Position numbers and translations under genes: made by a program | Shown here: piece by piece, positions 62,200-64,000 of the stretch | How positions within the stretch are numbered: the first letter of the stretch is position 1 | Layout: every line of letters starts with the position of its first letter | Assembly (NCBI RefSeq): GCF_014190915.1 | Contig: NZ_JACHVU010000008.1 | Span: forward strand, 124,001-188,000 | Direction of reading: 5' to 3' | Source: Mycolicibacterium iranicum | GTDB lineage: Bacteria > Actinomycetota > Actinomycetes > Mycobacteriales > Mycobacteriaceae | DNA: 64,000 bases | Notes under the pieces: model-generated | Told to the model about the DNA's origin: nothing | The model's database searches: none | What the model saw: the letters and a program-made list of their open reading frames with translations, nothing else

Positions 62200-62973
62200 T
62201 CAGCGGCGCAGGTGGTTGAGTTGCGCCTGCACCGACCATTCGGCTGCCTCCCACAGCTTTTCGTCGACGTCGGTGTAGACGTGCTCCACCACCTGGCGGG
62301 CGGTGGCGTCCTCCCCCAGCTCGCGGAGCGCTCCGCGCACCTGCTCGAGCCGCTCCTCGCGATGGGCGAGGTAGGTGTCGCACACCGCGGCCATGTCGTC
62401 CAGCTCGGGTCCGTGGCCCGGCAGCACGGTGCGGTGACCCAGTCCGCGCAGCCGTCGCAGCGATTCCAGGTAGTCACCGAGATCGCCGTCCTCGGAGTCG
62501 ATCACCGTGGTGCCGCGACCGAGGACGGTGTCGGCGGTGAGCACGGTGTCGTCGACAAGGAAGGACAGTGAGTCGGCAGTGTGCCCGGGCGTGGCCATCA
62601 CGGTGATGGTCAGCCCGGCCGCGTCGATCACCTCGCCGTCGGTCAGCGATCCGCCCAGCCCGCGCTGGAATCCGCTGCCGACCGATCGCACGACGGCGCC
62701 GGTGAGGTCGACCAGACGGTCGATGCCGCCGGTGTGGTCGCCGTGGCGGTGGCTGATCAGCACCAGCGGAATGGGCCCGAGGGCCGCGAGGCGCTCGATG
62801 TGTTCGTCCTTGTCGTCGGGTCCCGGGTCGATGACGACCATCTCGTCAGAACCGGGACCGCGCAGCACCCACGTGTTGGTGCCGTCGAGGGTCATCAACC
62901 CCGGGTTCTCGCACAACAGCACCGACGCGGTCTCGGTGACCGGCCGCAGCAGTCCGTACGCGGGATGCTCCAC
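62200..62973 (-). CDS. Metallo-beta-lactamase-fold hydrolase (Rv3677c type)
   Basis: 257 residues. MBL signature SHRHGDHTGG (HxHxDH), then LGGSLTDGEVIDAAGLTITVMATPGHTADSL with His and Asp ligands, and a C-terminal helix region. Resembles the LACTB2-like branch that cuts RNA or thioesters, but the substrate is unknown. Its start abuts the RidA-like stop. Confidence 0.88.
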   Translation of the reverse strand: MEHPAYGLLRPVTETASVLLCENPGLMTLDGTNTWVLRGPGSDEMVVIDPGPDDKDEHIERLAALGPIPLVLISHRHGDHTGGIDRLVDLTGAVVRSVGSGFQRGLGGSLTDGEVIDAAGLTITVMATPGHTADSLSFLVDDTVLTADTVLGRGTTVIDSEDGDLGDYLESLRRLRGLGHRTVLPGHGPELDDMAAVCDTYLAHREERLEQVRGALRELGEDATARQVVEHVYTDVDEKLWEAAEWSVQAQLNHLRR

Positions 62974-63429
62974 TCAGGAGACCTCGGCGATCACTTCCAC
63001 CTCGACCGGCGCGTTGCGCGGCAGCTCGGACACCCCGACCGCCGACCGGGCGTGGGCGCCGTTGTCGCCGAAGATCTCGCCGAAGAGCTCCGAGGCCCCG
63101 TTGATGACGCCGGGCTGGCCGTCGAAGCCAGGCGCTGATGCCACGAAGCCGACGACCTTGACCACCCGGACCACCGCGTCGATGCCGGCCACCGAGTCGA
63201 TGGCGGCCAGCGCGTTCAGGGCGCACTGGCGAGCCAGTTCCTTGGCCTGCTCCGCGGACACCTCGGCGCCGACCTTGCCGGTGGCCAGCAGTTCCCCGCC
63301 GCTGATGGGCAGCTGCCCTGCGGTGTAGACGAGGTTGCCGGTGCGCACCGCGGGGACGTAGGCCGCCAGCGGCGCCACGACCTGCGGCAGTTCGATACCC
63401 AGCTCGGCCAGCCGCGCCGAGTTGGTCAT
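62974..63429 (-). CDS. RidA/YjgF family protein
   Basis: 151 residues. VYTAGQLPISGGEL and LARQCALNALAAIDSVAGIDAVVRVVKVVGFV with the family's typical spacing; it lacks a clear conserved Arg, so imine deaminase activity is unproven. Directly abuts the MBL gene and has ATGA overlap with the DUF4177 gene. Confidence 0.85.
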   Translation of the reverse strand: MTNSARLAELGIELPQVVAPLAAYVPAVRTGNLVYTAGQLPISGGELLATGKVGAEVSAEQAKELARQCALNALAAIDSVAGIDAVVRVVKVVGFVASAPGFDGQPGVINGASELFGEIFGDNGAHARSAVGVSELPRNAPVEVEVIAEVS

Positions 63430-63587
63430 TTGGCTCGCTTCAGATACGCGACGTGCTGCTCACCCGTCGGGCCGGGCAGCACCGAGACCAGTTCCCAGCC
63501 GTCCTCACCCCATTGGTCGAGAATCTGTTTGGTCGCGTGCGTCAGCAGCGGAACGGTGGCGTACTCCCAGCGGGTCGGTTCGCTCAT
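63426..63587 (-). CDS. DUF4177 small protein (Rv3678A type)
   Basis: 53 residues from ATG 63587: MSEPTRWEYATVPLL, then QILDQWGEDGWELVSVLPGP, a DUF4177-like WEY/GWELV pattern. ATGA overlap with the RidA gene; function unknown. Confidence 0.8.
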   Translation of the reverse strand: MSEPTRWEYATVPLLTHATKQILDQWGEDGWELVSVLPGPTGEQHVAYLKRAK

Positions 63588-63623
63588 GCGGCTGAGCTTA
63601 TCCGGCGGCCGATCCGCTATGGC

Positions 63624-63629
63624 TAGCAT
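63624..63629 (+). promoter_or_regulatory. -10 element (TAGCAT) for leaderless arsA-like gene
   Basis: TAGCAT (TANNNT) ends 6 nt before GTG 63636. Confidence 0.5.
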
Positions 63630-63635
63630 GCAAGC

Positions 63636-64000
63636 GTGGCTACCACCTCATCCAGATCAGCGGGTCCACCGGATGGTCCGACGCCGGCCGGATGGCCGTC
63701 GCGGCTGACCGAAGCGCGTCTGCATTTCGTCACCGGCAAGGGCGGCACGGGCAAGTCGACGATCGCCGCGGCGCTGGCGCTCGCACTGGCCGCGGGCGGA
63801 CGCAAGGTGCTTCTGGTGGAAGTCGAAGGGCGCCAAGGGATTGCGCAACTCTTCGACGTTCCGCCGCTGCCGTACGAAGAGGTCAAGATCGCGACCGCCG
63901 AGCGGGGCGGCGTCGTCAACGCGCTGGCGATCGACACCGAGGCGGCCTTCCTCGAATACCTCGACATGTTCTACAACCTCGGGCTGGCCGGGCGCGCGAT
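63636..64000 (+). CDS. ArsA/GET3-type ATPase, N-terminal part (Rv3679 type)
   Basis: Starts at GTG 63636 and runs off the right edge. Reads VATTSSRSAGPPDGPTPAG, then the ArsA P-loop HFVTGKGGTGKSTIAAALAL and VLLVEVEGRQGIAQLFDVP. Anion-transporting/tail-anchored-protein-type ATPase; in mycobacteria two such genes are adjacent (Rv3679-Rv3680). Divergent from the DUF4177 gene. Confidence 0.9.
   Translation, partial: MATTSSRSAGPPDGPTPAGWPSRLTEARLHFVTGKGGTGKSTIAAALALALAAGGRKVLLVEVEGRQGIAQLFDVPPLPYEEVKIATAERGGVVNALAIDTEAAFLEYLDMFYNLGLAGRA

Overview
The window is high-GC actinobacterial DNA. Its gene content and order closely follow the Mycobacterium tuberculosis segment from about Rv3609c/Rv3610c (folE-ftsH) to Rv3679 (ArsA-type ATPase): ephA, lpqG, hpt, tilS, Rv3626c, Rv3627c/dacB, ppa, Rv3630, galE, Rv3635, the Rv3644c delta'-like gene, the Rv3645 cyclase, topA, Rv3647c, cspA, an Rv3649-type helicase, Rv3651, the Rv3654c-Rv3660c tad/flp locus, Rv3661, Rv3662c, acs, Rv3668c-Rv3678A and crp. 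Several M. tuberculosis genes known from this stretch (espACD, the PE/PPE-esx pair, dppABCD) are not seen, and a molybdopterin oxidoreductase, a Pls/PosA-type synthetase, a TerC protein and an M1 peptidase are present. A fast-growing Mycobacterium (Mycolicibacterium) is the best guess. All Rv names are assigned from memory of families and synteny, not from a search.

Layout. 1-13 kb: folE, ftsH, epoxide hydrolase, lipoprotein, molybdoenzyme, hpt-tilS-metalloprotease-dacB operon, ppa, OHCU-like gene. 12.6-23.8 kb: terC behind a probable manganese (yybP-ykoY) riboswitch, then a coupled run of NRPS-like synthetase, M1 peptidase, flippase-like protein, galE, polytopic membrane protein and a mycothiol-dependent-type enzyme. 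23.9-35 kb: tRNA-Thr(CGU), replication and topology genes (delta'-like, topA), membrane cyclase, cold-shock protein, MrfA/Hrq1-like helicase, Rv3651. 35-50.6 kb: the tad/flp secretion locus, interrupted by an 11.1-kb integrated element. 50.6-64 kb: HAD phosphatase, probable Ms1 RNA, acs, secreted and membrane proteases (Rv3668c, MarP), nudix, thioredoxin-like, nth, crp, MBL, RidA and an ArsA ATPase.

The most notable object is the element at about 35,753-46,869. A Bxb1-like large serine integrase has inserted it inside the small Flp-pilin gene (Rv3656c homologue). The pilin N-terminal half lies at one end and the C-terminal half at the other, and joining them at a shared GAGTA restores an intact pilin frame. 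It encodes integrase, a winged-helix replication-type protein with five iterons inside its own gene, HK97-type capsid, scaffold-like protein, small-terminase-like and connector-like proteins. No portal, large terminase, tail or lysis gene is visible. It therefore looks like a phage satellite (phiRv1-like or capsid-forming PICI-like) rather than a full prophage. It also carries a three-gene module of visibly lower GC content and unknown function next to attL (candidate accessory or defence cargo), a cluster of broken BRO-N antirepressor fragments, and a hairpin-rich non-coding stretch ending in a good terminator.

The host tad locus seems to be decaying: besides the split pilin, the TadC-like gene has an apparent 1-nt frameshift and the TadE-like gene lacks an evident start codon.
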